Translations under genes and position numbers: made by a program
The notes under the pieces: generated by a model
The model's input: the letters and a program-made list of their open reading frames with translations, nothing else
Told to the model about the DNA's origin: nothing
The model's database searches: none
NCBI GenBank assembly: GCA_051875715.1
Contig: JBJEHD010000095.1
Coordinates: 1 to 64,000 of the forward strand
Origin: DYCT01 sp051875715
Lineage (GTDB): Bacteria > Bacteroidota > Bacteroidia > Bacteroidales > Bacteroidaceae
Length of the DNA stretch: 64,000 nt
Reading direction: 5' to 3'
In this document: piece by piece, positions 33,950-42,746 of the stretch
How the letters are laid out: each line of letters opens with the position of its first letter
Numbering within the stretch: position 1 is the stretch's first letter

Positions 33950-35056
33950 ATGAAAAAACAGATGTGTTTGGCAGTCATGGTCAGTGTGGCGCTGGTGGGC
34001 TGCGTCAATGACGAGGTAATGGATCAGGCTGCTGCCTTGCAACAGCGTAAGGTGACGTTCAATGCGCCCGTGACGGCCGGCCTGACGAAGGTACAGACTG
34101 GCGAAATGCCGACTGCGTATGACACGAATGAGAGTTTTCGTGTGTATGCCTGGTATGAGAATCCGTTATTTGCCGGATGGAATGCCGGGACGGGCAAGTT
34201 GTTTATGAACAATGTGAAAGTAGAGTATGCCGCTGGTGATGTAGATACGGGAGTTGGAAGCGGTGCCTGGTTTCCCGGTACGGACTATTATTGGCCCAAG
34301 AACGGTACGCTGACCTTTGCGGCTTACTCGCCGGCTGATCTGAATACCTACTGCACAACCGTTGCATACGGCGAAACAGGGCTGTCAATTTCCGGATTTG
34401 GCGTGCCGACGATTACTGCCAATCAGTTCGACTTGCTGTTCAGCAAGCGTACCTACGACCAGACGACCAGTGTGAACGCGGACAACGCTCATTACGATGG
34501 TGTCAACATTGTATTCCAACACGCTCTGTCTTCTTTCAAGTTTACGGCAAAGACGAAAGAAGACTATGGAACCCAAACGACCATCAAGTTGAAGAATATT
34601 TCCATCTATGGGGTAGCCTGGCAGGCCGACTTTGCGGAGGGCATCTCTGACAATACATCTACGACCTATTCGGCTACACCGAAGTGGGAAAATTATAGTA
34701 CAACGTTGGTGGACGAAGGCGCTCCGTATGTGGTGTATAATAACACAACGGATGGGGGCTTAACGCTGAGTACGACGGCAGCGAGTGCGCAGAACGATGG
34801 TGTCATCTTGTTGCCGCAGGAGTTCACAACCGATAATCAGGCTATCTTGAAGATTGAGTATTCGATGCAGACCGGCGGAGCAGTCAATCCTGTCATCGAC
34901 CTGGTGCAGACGGCCGACTTGAGGTCGTTCTTCAGTGGCAAGTGGGAGATAGGCAAACGCTACACGTTCAACCTCATCTTCTCGTTGGAGAAGATTTACT
35001 TCGCACCACAAGTAGAGGAGTGGACGGGTGTACCGGGCTCGGATGTGAATCTGTAA
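33950..35056 (+). CDS. Fimbrillin-family lipoprotein, likely major subunit
   Basis: 368 aa. Lipoprotein signal (VSVALVGC). Residues about 30-365 fit the Mfa-like/fimbrillin fold: FNAPVTAGLTKVQ, then YYWPKNGTLTFAAYSPA, then VFQHALSSFKFTAKT and RYTFNLIFSLEKIYFAP. In related fimbriae the precursor is lipidated, processed by an Arg- or Lys-specific protease and polymerised by strand exchange. It is placed as major subunit because it is followed by a hairpin that would lower the downstream genes. Its codon use is somewhat more AT-rich than the neighbouring genes. Confidence 0.85.
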   Translation: MKKQMCLAVMVSVALVGCVNDEVMDQAAALQQRKVTFNAPVTAGLTKVQTGEMPTAYDTNESFRVYAWYENPLFAGWNAGTGKLFMNNVKVEYAAGDVDTGVGSGAWFPGTDYYWPKNGTLTFAAYSPADLNTYCTTVAYGETGLSISGFGVPTITANQFDLLFSKRTYDQTTSVNADNAHYDGVNIVFQHALSSFKFTAKTKEDYGTQTTIKLKNISIYGVAWQADFAEGISDNTSTTYSATPKWENYSTTLVDEGAPYVVYNNTTDGGLTLSTTAASAQNDGVILLPQEFTTDNQAILKIEYSMQTGGAVNPVIDLVQTADLRSFFSGKWEIGKRYTFNLIFSLEKIYFAPQVEEWTGVPGSDVNL

Positions 35057-35083
35057 CCATATCCATTGGATTGAGGTACTTTG

Positions 35084-35120
35084 GAGGCTGTGGCAAAACG
35101 TAGCATTTTGGTACAGCCTC
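35084..35120 (+). terminator. Intra-operon hairpin after the first fimbrillin gene
   Basis: GAGGCTGT at 35084-35091 pairs with ACAGCCTC at 35113-35120, with inner CAAAA/TTTTG. No T-tract follows. It may reduce transcription of the minor-subunit genes or protect the 3' end of the major-subunit message. Confidence 0.6.
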
Positions 35121-35137
35121 ACAATACGCGACCGAGA

Positions 35138-36361
35138 ATGCCTATGAGAGATAGCAATGGCTTTTGGATGGCGGCGACGCTGGCGGTGGGTGCCTGCCTG
35201 ACGGCTTGTCGGGACAGCGCTGCTCCGCACGAAGCGGAGCAGCAGCCCATTCGTTGGTGCGTGGAGTCGGTGGATGGGATGCGAAGCACGCGGGCCTTGA
35301 TGATTGAGGACGATGCCGGCCTGCAACGGGCCTGTACGCCGGCGGCGGAAGGTGGCGGGGGAGAGGCCATTGGCATCTGGGCCGATTACGACATCGAGCA
35401 CGATGGCGTGCCCGTCACGGTGAAGAATGTGTTTGGCGATGTCCGGCTCATCTATTATGCCAAGCCGGGAGGAAACCCATATCCCGGTTACGAGAAGTGG
35501 AACTACGAGTCTGAGGAACTGTATTGGGCCATGGGCGGTGTGTACACGTTTCGTGCCTACTATCCGCAGGAAGAGATGAGGAACTACATCGGCCAGAACT
35601 CGGATGCCACGCATTTCGTGGTGGACTACAACACCTCGTTGCTGCAGCGCGACCTTTTGTTGGCTTACAATCGCGTCGATACGCGTCAGGTCGAACAGAC
35701 CCAACAGCCGGTAGCCCTGCGCTTCCGCCATGCCATGTCGGCGTTGTGCTTCAAGTGCCGCTTTGCCTCCGAAGCGGGCGGAAGTACCTATCTGGATGAG
35801 GACGAACTGACCTCCTGCTGGCTGGAGAACACCCGGCCCGATTTCACCAACATCGGCTTGATGGTGTTTGGACATGACGACTTGCATTATGCCGACACCA
35901 TTCGGTGGATCGAGAGTTTCCAACCTCCTGCGGGCGACAAGATGTACTATTGGGCACATGCCTCGGGCATCCCGTTCGGCAACCGGCTGGAAGGTACCGG
36001 CGTGGTCGCGACCGAGGCGTTGGCCTATCAGGACGAGGCACAGACCACCAACGGAAAACTGTTCGCACGCAACGACGGTTGGATACTGGTCGTCCCGCAG
36101 CAGTCGGACGGAACGGTGCAGTTCTGCTTTACGACGAAGCGGGGAGGCGATGCGGTGTATCGGGTCACCCTGCCCCGCTTCACGGGCACGAACGCCCGGA
36201 GGGAGGTGTGGCAGGAGGGGCAGGACCGAACGGGTTTCGAAACCTTTCTGTCCGGCTACCGCTACGCCTATACGGTGGTCATCTCCAAGTCCGACCTGAC
36301 GGTCGAGTTGGGCATCACTCCCTGGGAGGAGTTGCACTCGGCCTACGATATCACCTTTTGA
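35138..36361 (+). CDS. Fimbrillin-family lipoprotein, second subunit
   Basis: 407 aa from the ATG at 35138 (a second ATG at 35144 is equally possible). The frame is open further upstream but would start inside the hairpin. Lipoprotein signal: VGACLTAC. The body resembles Mfa-like fimbrillins: WAMGGVYTFRAYYPQEE, then ALRFRHAMSALCFKCRF and YRYAYTVVISKSDLTVELG near the C-terminus. It probably forms an accessory part of the fibre. It is 38 bases from the next gene. Confidence 0.8.
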   Translation: MPMRDSNGFWMAATLAVGACLTACRDSAAPHEAEQQPIRWCVESVDGMRSTRALMIEDDAGLQRACTPAAEGGGGEAIGIWADYDIEHDGVPVTVKNVFGDVRLIYYAKPGGNPYPGYEKWNYESEELYWAMGGVYTFRAYYPQEEMRNYIGQNSDATHFVVDYNTSLLQRDLLLAYNRVDTRQVEQTQQPVALRFRHAMSALCFKCRFASEAGGSTYLDEDELTSCWLENTRPDFTNIGLMVFGHDDLHYADTIRWIESFQPPAGDKMYYWAHASGIPFGNRLEGTGVVATEALAYQDEAQTTNGKLFARNDGWILVVPQQSDGTVQFCFTTKRGGDAVYRVTLPRFTGTNARREVWQEGQDRTGFETFLSGYRYAYTVVISKSDLTVELGITPWEELHSAYDITF

Positions 36362-36399
36362 TAACCTACTAACCTGATTTTAACCTATAGACCTAACCG

Positions 36400-38235
36400 A
36401 TGGTAAAAAACCTCTTGTCTGTTTCTATTCGATGGCTGTTGCTGGCGGGCTGGCTGGGAAGTTCGTCCGCCTGCAGCCACGAAGAACCTTTCCCGTCGGG
36501 TGCGGCCGACGAGCCGGCTTCGTTGTCCTTGACGTTCGCAGTGCCCCGTTCAGGCATCGCGGCGGATACGCGGGGCTTGTCGGACCTCGACGAGAATCTC
36601 GCCACGTGGACACCTTGGGAGTTGGCGGTGGACGGCCGCAGTTTCTTTCGCGTGATGGTGATGCTGATTCGGGCCTCAGACTCCCGTCTGGTGGCCTATC
36701 GGGATTTGTATTACGGCAGTGGCGACATCAATGCGGAGAATGGTTTCTTGGCGGCTGGCGGAACGGTCAGCCAGGAGATGCATTACGGTGACAAGGTTCA
36801 GGTGACGTTCTCGTACGATGCGCCGGTGCATGGCGATAGCGACACCAGCATCGAACGTCTGTCCCGAGGATCCTATTGGCTGATGGCCGTGGCCAACTAC
36901 TCGGACTTCACGCCTCCGGGCGACAGCGAACATACCTACGCCGGGCTCAAGGATGGAACGGTGGCCCTCACGGATGTGCTGGAATCCATCAAATCGGACT
37001 TTGCCAATCACCTTACCGACGGTTGTGACTTTGCTTCCGGCAGTACGGCCTACACGGCCTTTCAGGCATTCAAGGTGCACGCCGGTGCAGGGAATGTCTG
37101 TCCGCAGGAACCGCAGCCGCTCACGCTGGTGCAGCGCATCGACTTGCAGCCGGGCATGAACACGGTTTCAGCGGAGATGAAGCGGCTCTACGCCCGCTTG
37201 CGGGTGGAGTTGATCAACAATAGCGGTTCCCAGTACCTGACGGTGAGAGCCTTCTCGTTCTGCGATTCCATTGGGAAGGACATGACCTATTTGTTCGACA
37301 ATCCGGCCAAACCGGAGGCCAAGTACGGCATCGGGGCATACGGGGCGCCGGACGTGCAGTCCGGCAATGCCTTTACGAAATTGGGCACGGTACCCTTTGG
37401 CCTGTCGCCGGGCGAGAAACGACTGCTCTTCGACGGCTATGTGCTGGAGAGTCGGGTGTCGAACCCCTATACCTACCGACTGAATGTGGCCTATGCGGAT
37501 GCCGGCGGGTACAACCTGTACCAACTGGATGAGACACCGCTCACGACGGTGGCCGAGGTGAATGCCGATTATACGGCCCGGCTGGCGGCAGGGGAGGATG
37601 TCTGCTACGTGATGCAGAACCAGAACAAACAGTATCGCTTCCTGCAGAACGGGTCGACGCAGGTTTCCTCGGGAACGGCGGCGGAGTCGCTGGCCGAGGT
37701 CAAGAAGGCAGTGGAACAGTACCGGGCCGGCGAGGCGTATGGCTGGAAACTCATTCGGAGAGGAAATAGCCGCAACAGCCAATACTACATCGCTACCGTC
37801 GGACAGACACCTTACTATATGGGCAACCCGGTACAGGACGGCAACGTGCCCCTGACGACGGGACAAAGCGTATATTTTACGTTGCAGAGCGGCCAGAACG
37901 GGGGCAACATCTGTATGAAGTCCAGCGCGTCGTCCAACTACATCAACGTGTATGGCGGCGAGCAGGACCGGGTGGCCGGCTGGTACGAGACCGATGCCGG
38001 CTCGCAATTCTGGTTCTATCCTTTGACAGTGCGGCAGGGCGTGCCGGAGTTCGACAAGGAGGTGACGGTCGAAACGTTCGACCTCGACAAGGCGTATGTG
38101 AGGCCGCTGACCGAGATTGGACGCAACCACCTCGTGCGAGTGTACGTGTCGGTGAGTTATAACCCTGAGACGCAGGATTTCGAATACAAGGTGCTTCCCT
38201 GGGAGGAGAAGACGGGAGATATTGACTTTAACTGA
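36400..38235 (+). CDS. Fimbrial minor subunit with lectin-like insertion
   Basis: 611 aa lipoprotein (LGSSSAC). The N-terminal two thirds are fimbrillin-like: FFRVMVMLIRASDSRLVAY, then MKRLYARLRVELINNSG and PFGLSPGEKRLLFDGYVL. Residues about 400-545 differ: CYVMQNQNKQYRFLQNG, GWKLIRRGNSRNSQYYI, YFTLQSGQNGG and QFWFYPL recur in a pattern like a beta-trefoil lectin. The fimbrial strand DKAYVRPLTEIGRNHLVRV resumes after it. This suggests a carbohydrate- or ligand-binding head inside a pilus subunit; that is inference from the spacing of aromatic and polar residues. The next gene follows in 7 bases. Confidence 0.72.
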   Translation: MVKNLLSVSIRWLLLAGWLGSSSACSHEEPFPSGAADEPASLSLTFAVPRSGIAADTRGLSDLDENLATWTPWELAVDGRSFFRVMVMLIRASDSRLVAYRDLYYGSGDINAENGFLAAGGTVSQEMHYGDKVQVTFSYDAPVHGDSDTSIERLSRGSYWLMAVANYSDFTPPGDSEHTYAGLKDGTVALTDVLESIKSDFANHLTDGCDFASGSTAYTAFQAFKVHAGAGNVCPQEPQPLTLVQRIDLQPGMNTVSAEMKRLYARLRVELINNSGSQYLTVRAFSFCDSIGKDMTYLFDNPAKPEAKYGIGAYGAPDVQSGNAFTKLGTVPFGLSPGEKRLLFDGYVLESRVSNPYTYRLNVAYADAGGYNLYQLDETPLTTVAEVNADYTARLAAGEDVCYVMQNQNKQYRFLQNGSTQVSSGTAAESLAEVKKAVEQYRAGEAYGWKLIRRGNSRNSQYYIATVGQTPYYMGNPVQDGNVPLTTGQSVYFTLQSGQNGGNICMKSSASSNYINVYGGEQDRVAGWYETDAGSQFWFYPLTVRQGVPEFDKEVTVETFDLDKAYVRPLTEIGRNHLVRVYVSVSYNPETQDFEYKVLPWEEKTGDIDFN

Positions 38236-38242
38236 GCAGAAG

Positions 38243-41200
38243 ATGAGAAGGTGGATATTGCTTTTTTGCGTGTGCCTGTCGGGCTGGTTGGTCGGATGCC
38301 TGACGGCTTGCACCGACGAGGTGGAAGTTATGCGGTCCGGCCGGGTCGTCGGCGATGACGTATGGGCCGTGGTGCCCTTTGGTTGTGCCGGCGGCGGCGA
38401 GGTGACGGTCACCACGCGAGCCTCGTTGGGCGTGGAGCCCGAGTCGCGTGTGCACAACCTGTTTGTCTATGTCTTCGTGGCGGGTCGTCGGGTGTATGGC
38501 CATTATTTCGACAGCGAGTCCTTGTTGGCCGACGAGGGGCTGGTACGGAAGTCGGACTCCAACTGCTGGTTTGTGCAGAACATGGCCGACGAGGCGGATG
38601 CGGTCGGTAATCCCACCCGGGGAGTGATTCGCATCAAGGCTCCGCAGTGTGTGGGTGCCACGCTCTATCTGGTGGCGAACGTGGATGCCGACATGATCAG
38701 TGTCTCGCCGGAGAAACTCTACACCGTCGTGACGGAGGAGGAACTGCTGGGCATTACGGCCGCGATGAACCAAATCACGATGTCGCGCAACGGACTCTTC
38801 CCAATGGTGGCCAAGGTGGAAAACGTCACGCTGCCGGCCGACGGAAACCTGACGACGGCGGGCGGAAACGTCACGGCCTGGCTGCAGCGGCTGGATGCCA
38901 AGGTCAAGGTTCGGGTACGGGTGGCCAAAGGATATAAGGCGCAGAACGACCCGGACGATGTGCTGGCCGGAGGAGGCACACAGCGGCTGGAATCCTTCGA
39001 ACCGGAATCGTGGCAGGTGATGAACGTGCCGCGCGGCTGCCGACTGGTGGAGCAGGTGACAGACAGCGAGGAGGCCGGTTACTTCCACTCCGCTGCCCTC
39101 ACGTTCGAGGAGCGTGAGACGGAGGATTTCACCTACGTGGATGCAGCCGGACAGGAACAACTCGTGACGGACGGCGAGGTGAACATTTTCTCGTTCTACA
39201 TGATGGAGAACCGCGAGACACAGCGGCGGAAGGCCGATGTGGGCGGCGACTACCACCTGCGCGACAGCCGACTCAAGAAGGCCGACGGCACTTACGACAC
39301 ATTGGCCGGCCTGTGGCGGTATGCGCCGGAGCAGGGAACCTATTTGGTCATCAAGGGCAAGATACGCATGGATGTGGACATCAGCAGCGAGGCCAAAGCG
39401 CAGGTGCTGGAGGCGGATGTGGTCTATTACGTCCATCTGGGCGACTTCGCGACCGACCGCGACAACTACGACATCTGTCGGAACACGTCCTATACGTACA
39501 CCATCACCATCAAGGGGGTGAACCGCATCGAACTGGAGGTGCGCACCTCGGAGGGCGGAGACCCGGCGAACGTGCAGGAAAAGGAGTCGGGGGCCACGGG
39601 CGAGGTCTACCTGGCCAAGGAGTGCATCTACACGTTCGATGCGCACTACGGCCAGCGTGTGTTCTGCTTCGATGCCGCATACATCGACCCCAATAACGTG
39701 ACGTGGTACGTACGCACCCCCTTCGGACGCGAGGGCGTGCCCGACAAGGTGGGCGACACCGAGATTCCCTCGGGCTTCGACTACAAGTGGGTGCACTTCC
39801 TGGTCAACCCCGTCGACGAGGAGACGCAGACGTATTCCACGAAGAACCAGTGGTACCCGGGCGACAACAGTCCGCGCCTGATGGACGTGGTAGGCTTCGT
39901 GAGTTACATCAAGGAACAGGCACGCCTGCTGCAGGCCGGACGGGCGAACGATTTTCGCGAGGAGGAAGATCCGGTGTGGAAGGCGAAGTTCCCCGACAGC
40001 CCGAACCTGTATCGGCGCAAACGAATTTATGCCACCGTCTACGTGGACGAGTTCTACTACGAGAAACATCCGCTGAGTGGCGAGAGCGACCCGGACCTTT
40101 GGAAGAAGTTTGTCAACCAGCCCGACCGCCTCATGCACCTTTTGTGCGACAACTACAAGAGTCTGGACCAGGCCAGTTCGGCTACGGGCAGTGTCATCAC
40201 CATCCGCCAGCATGCCATCCAGACACCCTATACCCTGCTGAAAGACGGATTGCACACAGCGTGGGGGTGCGAGAGCATGGACGAGACGGAGGAGAAGCAC
40301 TTCTGGTTCTACAACACGTCGGAAACGGCCGACATCGGACCAGGCACGCAGCCTGACCTCAAGAATACTTCGGTGGAGAACGGACTCTACAACACGGCCT
40401 GCCTGTGGGGCGTGGTGACGGACGGGACGAACTACGAGTCGGTACGCTGGGACTGTTTCCTCGACTATGAGCGGGAGAACGACTATGACGACCCCTACGG
40501 CGGTGGCACCTACTTCTTGCGCGGGCCCTACTCCGTCATGCGCTACTCGGCGTTGATGCGCAACCGCGACAACAACGGCAACGGGAGGATAGACCCGGAG
40601 GAGATACGCTGGTACACGGCTTCGATTGACCAACTTTACGGTATGTACATGGGCGGCGAGGGGCTCTCGGCTAAATCGCAACTCTACAACCGCGAATGGG
40701 CATCCCAAACGGGGACGTATGCGTCGGGTCCGTATGCGGGCTTCGACCGGTGGCGCCGGCACGTGGTGAGCAGTACGCAGAGCGACACGGGCGGCGACTA
40801 TGCCTATTATCCTGTCATGTTGTGGGCGGAGGAAGGCATCTCTGTCAGTGCCTATTCTCTCGACAAGGCGTATGACAAGCGGGCGGCCCTTGCGTCAGTT
40901 TGCGTGCGCAACTTGGGCTATGTGCACGGACGTGCGGAGGCTGAGCAGTCGACGGCCGACGTGCTGAACCTGGGCTACTATCCCGACTTGCTGATAGGGG
41001 TCGAACGTCCGTTGGACGAGTCAGACCCGGCAGGGGTCTACCGCTTCGACCTCTCGAACATCAATACCCACTCGTTGCGCTTCTTCACTTCCCACGAACT
41101 GGAGCCTACCGACGAGTTCTCCGAGATGGCACGCCTGTCGTCCGGCTTCGAGACGGGGCCGATGGTCGACCTGGGCTACACCTATCTGGTCGGCTTGCGC

Positions 41201-41452
41201 AGTACGCTCCTGGCGGGACAGTCGCCTTGCCCGACGGGCTATCGGGTGCCCAACGTACGCGAGGGTGCGCTGATGTACCTGTTCTGCAAGACGGCAGGCT
41301 GGTGGAACGACCAATGGACACTCGTGGGCACGAGTTACTTCAACAGCGGGAAGGACACCAGCAACCAGGGCAGTTGGCAGATGAACCATGCCAACGCGAC
41401 CATCGGCCGGCAGGGGGTGACTACGGTTCGGTGTGTGCGGGATGTTCCGTGA
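38243..41452 (+). CDS. DUF4906-type large fimbrial lipoprotein, probable tip adhesin
   Basis: 1069 aa. The ATG at 38243 follows the previous stop by 7 bases; a TTG at 38222 would overlap it and is less likely. Lipoprotein signal: GWLVGCLTAC. An Mfa2-like N-terminal region (VHNLFVYVFVAGRRVYGHYF, SYTYTITIKGVNRIELEV) leads into a long region assigned to DUF4906. The C-terminus reads CPTGYRVPNVREGALMYLF and VRCVRDVP, which is typical of large tip proteins of Bacteroidales fimbriae. It closes the operon. No terminator hairpin was seen in the 55 bases before the next gene. Confidence 0.8.
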   Translation: MRRWILLFCVCLSGWLVGCLTACTDEVEVMRSGRVVGDDVWAVVPFGCAGGGEVTVTTRASLGVEPESRVHNLFVYVFVAGRRVYGHYFDSESLLADEGLVRKSDSNCWFVQNMADEADAVGNPTRGVIRIKAPQCVGATLYLVANVDADMISVSPEKLYTVVTEEELLGITAAMNQITMSRNGLFPMVAKVENVTLPADGNLTTAGGNVTAWLQRLDAKVKVRVRVAKGYKAQNDPDDVLAGGGTQRLESFEPESWQVMNVPRGCRLVEQVTDSEEAGYFHSAALTFEERETEDFTYVDAAGQEQLVTDGEVNIFSFYMMENRETQRRKADVGGDYHLRDSRLKKADGTYDTLAGLWRYAPEQGTYLVIKGKIRMDVDISSEAKAQVLEADVVYYVHLGDFATDRDNYDICRNTSYTYTITIKGVNRIELEVRTSEGGDPANVQEKESGATGEVYLAKECIYTFDAHYGQRVFCFDAAYIDPNNVTWYVRTPFGREGVPDKVGDTEIPSGFDYKWVHFLVNPVDEETQTYSTKNQWYPGDNSPRLMDVVGFVSYIKEQARLLQAGRANDFREEEDPVWKAKFPDSPNLYRRKRIYATVYVDEFYYEKHPLSGESDPDLWKKFVNQPDRLMHLLCDNYKSLDQASSATGSVITIRQHAIQTPYTLLKDGLHTAWGCESMDETEEKHFWFYNTSETADIGPGTQPDLKNTSVENGLYNTACLWGVVTDGTNYESVRWDCFLDYERENDYDDPYGGGTYFLRGPYSVMRYSALMRNRDNNGNGRIDPEEIRWYTASIDQLYGMYMGGEGLSAKSQLYNREWASQTGTYASGPYAGFDRWRRHVVSSTQSDTGGDYAYYPVMLWAEEGISVSAYSLDKAYDKRAALASVCVRNLGYVHGRAEAEQSTADVLNLGYYPDLLIGVERPLDESDPAGVYRFDLSNINTHSLRFFTSHELEPTDEFSEMARLSSGFETGPMVDLGYTYLVGLRSTLLAGQSPCPTGYRVPNVREGALMYLFCKTAGWWNDQWTLVGTSYFNSGKDTSNQGSWQMNHANATIGRQGVTTVRCVRDVP

Positions 41453-41474
41453 CCACAGGGAAAGGAAATTTTAC

Positions 41475-41483
41475 TACCTTTGC
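41475..41483 (+). promoter_or_regulatory. Promoter -7 element for the M16 peptidase gene
   Basis: TACCTTTGC lies 24 bases before the ATG at 41508, just after the fimbrial operon. A match to TAnnTTTGC; the -33 would lie at the end of the tip gene. Confidence 0.6.
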
Positions 41484-41507
41484 CCCCGAAAGAAACCGAA
41501 CCGCATC

Positions 41508-42731
41508 ATGAACGACTGTCAAATGGCAACCCTCTCCAACGGGTTGCGTATCATACAAATCCCTTCGGCCTCTTCGGTGGTGTACAGCGGCTTTGCCGTC
41601 GATGCCGGCACACGCGACGAGCGCGACAACGAGCAGGGCATGGCTCATTTCGTGGAGCATATCCTGTTTAAGGGGACTCGCAAGCGTCGGGCTTGGCACA
41701 TCCTGAACCGGATGGAGAACGTCGGGGGCGACCTCAATGCGTTTACGAACAAGGAAGAGACGGTGGTCTATGCCGCCTATCTGCCCGAGCATTTGCCGCG
41801 TGCGGTCGAGCTGTTGTCCGACATCGTGCTGCATTCCACCTTCCCACAACGTGAGATTGACCGCGAGGTGGAGGTCATCCTCGACGAGATACAGTCATAC
41901 GAGGACACGCCTTCGGAACTGATTTTCGACGACTTCGAGGACCTCCTTTTCCGGGGCCATGCCTTGGGGCGCAACATCTTGGGGCTGCCCGAACAGTTGA
42001 AGGGCTTCCGCACCGACGATGCCCTGCGCTTCGTGCGCCGTTATTATCATCCGTCGAACATGGTGTTCTTTGTGAAAGGCCCGGTCGATTTCCGCCGGAC
42101 GGTCCGTCTGGTCGAGAAGTATGCGGGCGAGGTGGTGCCCGTTGCCGGGAGGGAGGAGCGTACGCCGCTTCCGCCGTACCATCCCGCTCGGCTCACTGTC
42201 CGGAAGGACACGCATCAGGCTCATGTCATGCTGGGCTGCCGGGCCTATCCGGCCTGCAGCGACAAGCGTACGGGACTTTATTTGCTCAACAATTTGCTGG
42301 GCGGCCCGGGCATGAACAGCCGGCTCAACGTGGCGTTGCGCGAGCGTCGCGGTTTGGTCTATACGGTCGAGTCGAACCTCACCTCGTACACCGACACGGG
42401 GGTGTTCAGCATCTACTTCGGCACCGACCCCGACGATGTGGACACCTGCCTTCGCCTGACGCGCAAGGAACTGAAGCGGCTGCGCGACGTGCGCCTCACC
42501 ACCGCCCAGTTGGCAGCGGCCAAGAAACAGTTGATTGGCCAGATTGGCGTGGCGGCGGACAATTTCGAGAACGAGGCCCTAGGGGTGGGGAAGATGTTCC
42601 TCCACTATCGGCGTTTCGAGGCGCAGGAGTCCTTGTTCCGCCGCATCGAGGCACTCACCTCGTCGCAGTTGCTGGAGATAGCCAACGAACTGCTGGCCGA
42701 CGAGCATCTGTCCGAACTGGTTTATTGCTGA
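41508..42731 (+). CDS. M16-family zinc metallopeptidase
   Basis: 407 aa. The inverted zinc motif HFVEH (about 47-51) is followed by ILFKGTRKR, and the third ligand glutamate lies in the segment REVEVILDEIQSYEDTP. The C-terminal inactive half shows LLGGPGMNSRLNVALRERRGLVYTV, which contacts substrate. This is a single-subunit processing-peptidase-like enzyme without a signal peptide, so it probably acts in the cytoplasm on peptides. It is preceded by its own -7 box and is convergent with the PAP2 gene (15 bases apart). Confidence 0.9.
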   Translation: MNDCQMATLSNGLRIIQIPSASSVVYSGFAVDAGTRDERDNEQGMAHFVEHILFKGTRKRRAWHILNRMENVGGDLNAFTNKEETVVYAAYLPEHLPRAVELLSDIVLHSTFPQREIDREVEVILDEIQSYEDTPSELIFDDFEDLLFRGHALGRNILGLPEQLKGFRTDDALRFVRRYYHPSNMVFFVKGPVDFRRTVRLVEKYAGEVVPVAGREERTPLPPYHPARLTVRKDTHQAHVMLGCRAYPACSDKRTGLYLLNNLLGGPGMNSRLNVALRERRGLVYTVESNLTSYTDTGVFSIYFGTDPDDVDTCLRLTRKELKRLRDVRLTTAQLAAAKKQLIGQIGVAADNFENEALGVGKMFLHYRRFEAQESLFRRIEALTSSQLLEIANELLADEHLSELVYC

Positions 42732-42746
42732 TTCCCGTCCTCTTTC

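Noticed and set aside
35081..35137. TTG start of the second fimbrillin gene inside the hairpin
   Set aside because: The ATG at 35138 gives a normal lipoprotein signal. Starting at 35081 would add a stretch without signal features.
38228..40762. Long minus-strand open frame of 844 codons opposite the tip protein gene
   Set aside because: It mirrors the GC-rich codon pattern of the plus-strand gene, has no recognisable domain, and the plus strand has a lipoprotein signal and a family match.
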